Of a DNA stretch of 6,521 nucleotides, positions 5,251 through 6,521 are shown piece by piece. This DNA comes from Oscillospiraceae bacterium (GTDB lineage: Bacteria; Bacillota; Clostridia; Oscillospirales; Oscillospiraceae), in contig JAHHSF010000074.1 in assembly GCA_020025375.1 (NCBI GenBank), positions 1-6,521 of the forward strand. Reading direction: 5' to 3'. Below the pieces are notes generated by a model that saw only the letters and a list, made by a program, of their open reading frames with translations, did no database searches and was not told the DNA's origin. The position numbers were made by a program, and so were the translations under genes. Every line of letters starts with the position of its first letter. The stretch's first letter is position 1.

Positions 5251-6521
5251 ATGATCAACGAAAACGAGATCCTTCAGACCATCCACATGATCGACCAGCA
5301 GCATCTGGACATCCGCACCATCACCATGGGTGTCTCCCTGCTGGACTGTTGCGACCCCGACCCCAAGCGGGCCTGCCAGAAGATCTATGACAAAATCTGC
5401 CGCAAGGCAGAAAACCTGGTCCCTACCGGCCGGGCCATCGAGGCCGAATTCGGCATCCCCATCGTGAACAAGCGAATCTCGGTCACCCCCATGGCCCTGG
5501 TGGCCGGGGCCAGCGACACCGAGGACTATGTCCCCTTTGCCCAGGCCATGGACAACGCCGCCAAGGCCTGCGGCGTGGACTTTATTGGTGGCTTCTCCGC
5601 CCTGGTGCAGAAGGGCTGCACCCCCGGGGACAACCGCCTCATTGCCTCCATCCCCGAGGCCCTGGCCGTCACCGATTTTGTCTGCTCCTCGGTCAACGTG
5701 GGCTCCACCAAGGCGGGCATCAACATGAACGCTGTGAGGCGCATGGGCGAGACCATCAAGGCCACTGCCGAGCGTACAAAGGACCGGGGCGGCTTCGGTT
5801 GCGCCAAGCTGGTGGTCTTTTGCAACGCCGTGGAGGACAACCCCTTCATGGCCGGCGCTTTCCACGGGGTGGGCGAGGCCGAGTGCGTCATCAACGTGGG
5901 GGTCTCCGGCCCCGGCGTGGTCTATCACGCCCTCCAGGACGTGAAGGGCCAGCCCTTCGACGTGGTGGCAGAGACCGTGAAAAAGACCGCCTTCCGCATC
6001 ACCCGCATGGGTCAGCTTGTCGCCCGGGAGGCCTCCTCCCGCCTGAACGTGCCCTTTGGCATCGTGGACCTCTCCCTGGCCCCCACCCCCGCCATCGGGG
6101 ATTCCGTGGCCCGGATCCTGGAGGAGATGGGTCTGGAAACCTGTGGCACCCACGGCACCACCGCCGCCCTGGCCCTCCTCAACGACGCTGTCAAGAAGGG
6201 CGGCGTGATGGCCTCCAACCACGTGGGCGGCCTGTCCGGTGCCTTCATCCCTGTAAGCGAGGACGAGGGCATGATCGCCGCCGTATCCTCCGGCGTCCTC
6301 ACCCTGGACAAGCTGGAGGCCATGACCTGTGTCTGCTCCGTGGGCCTGGACATGATCGCCGTCCCCGGGGACACCTCCGCCGCCACCCTCTCAGCCATCA
6401 TTGCCGACGAGGCCGCCATCGGCATGGTAAACTCCAAAACCACCGCCGTCCGCCTCATCCCCGCCCCCGGCACCAAGGTAGGGGACACGGTGGAGTTCGG
6501 CGGCCTGCTGGGTTCCGCCCC
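5251..6521 (+). CDS. UPF0210 (DUF711, 'PFL family') protein, 3' end outside window
   Basis: The frame runs without interruption from ATG at 5251 to the window edge, giving 423 full codons. Family members are about 450 residues long, so roughly 30 C-terminal residues are missing. Recognisable family stretches are DIRTITMGVSLLDC (20-33), GFSALVQKGCTPGD (114-127), SSVNVGSTKAGINMN (146-160), GECAE-like HGVGEAECVINVGVSGPG (205-222), and GTHGTTAALALLNDAVKKGG (299-318). The protein ends in EFGGLLG, as expected just before the family's C-terminus. Databases link the fold to pyruvate formate-lyase-like barrels, but I see no recognisable glycyl-radical motif in the part present, and no reaction is established. 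Several cysteines (C33, C34, C123, C145, C184, C191) lie in conserved-looking stretches. The start is set by AAGGAG at 5238-5243. It is paired with the ACT gene upstream, as in many Firmicutes. Confidence 0.93.
   Translation, partial: MINENEILQTIHMIDQQHLDIRTITMGVSLLDCCDPDPKRACQKIYDKICRKAENLVPTGRAIEAEFGIPIVNKRISVTPMALVAGASDTEDYVPFAQAMDNAAKACGVDFIGGFSALVQKGCTPGDNRLIASIPEALAVTDFVCSSVNVGSTKAGINMNAVRRMGETIKATAERTKDRGGFGCAKLVVFCNAVEDNPFMAGAFHGVGEAECVINVGVSGPGVVYHALQDVKGQPFDVVAETVKKTAFRITRMGQLVAREASSRLNVPFGIVDLSLAPTPAIGDSVARILEEMGLETCGTHGTTAALALLNDAVKKGGVMASNHVGGLSGAFIPVSEDEGMIAAVSSGVLTLDKLEAMTCVCSVGLDMIAVPGDTSAATLSAIIADEAAIGMVNSKTTAVRLIPAPGTKVGDTVEFGGLLGSA

Noticed and set aside
4633..6222. 529-codon open frame on the - strand
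   Set aside because: It lies antisense to the ACT and UPF0210 genes and both gaps. Its composition (long runs of G, H, D and V) is what the complement of GCC/CTC-rich codons gives, and it matches no family I know.

Overview
The window is GC-rich, with genes dominated by C- and G-ending codons. It carries ordinary Firmicutes-type genes: a Bacillus/Clostridia-type thymidylate synthase, MtaB, and an ACT protein next to a UPF0210 protein. Strong AGGAGG-like ribosome binding sites fit the same picture. I infer a high-GC anaerobic gut clostridium of the Oscillospiraceae kind (relatives of Flavonifractor or Oscillibacter). That is from gene style and memory of homologues, not from a search. No mobile element, CRISPR array, tRNA or rRNA is visible.

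Left block (1-2585, + strand): the C-terminal half of an MFS transporter runs into the window. It is followed closely by a small FUSC/aromatic-acid-exporter-like membrane protein, then thyA (ATGA overlap) and folA (14-nt gap, ribosome site overlapping the thyA stop). The block ends in a perfect 16-bp hairpin terminator. ThyA and FolA are the textbook dTMP cycle: ThyA makes dTMP and dihydrofolate, and FolA regenerates tetrahydrofolate. The two upstream membrane proteins are less expected partners.

Middle block (2589-3881, - strand): mtaB, the radical-SAM methylthiotransferase for ms2t6A37 in tRNA, runs convergently into the same terminator. An AT-rich island (about 3895-3957) separates it from the divergent genes to its right and probably holds promoters for both directions.

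Right block (4107-6521, + strand): a YfbR-type HD 5'-deoxynucleotidase, then an 89-aa ACT-domain protein (UPF0237), then a UPF0210 (DUF711, 'PFL family') protein cut off at the window end about 30 residues short of its usual length. The ACT-UPF0210 pair is conserved in many Firmicutes but has no established function. The gaps before these two genes (172 and 120 nt) are unusually long for what otherwise looks like one transcription unit. Both contain good hairpins and share an imperfect repeat (15 of 19 bases identical). This is the most interesting unexplained signal in the window.

Overall this is mostly housekeeping DNA. The candidates for something new are the paired structured gaps around the ACT gene and the coupling of a small aromatic-acid-exporter-like protein to thyA-folA.
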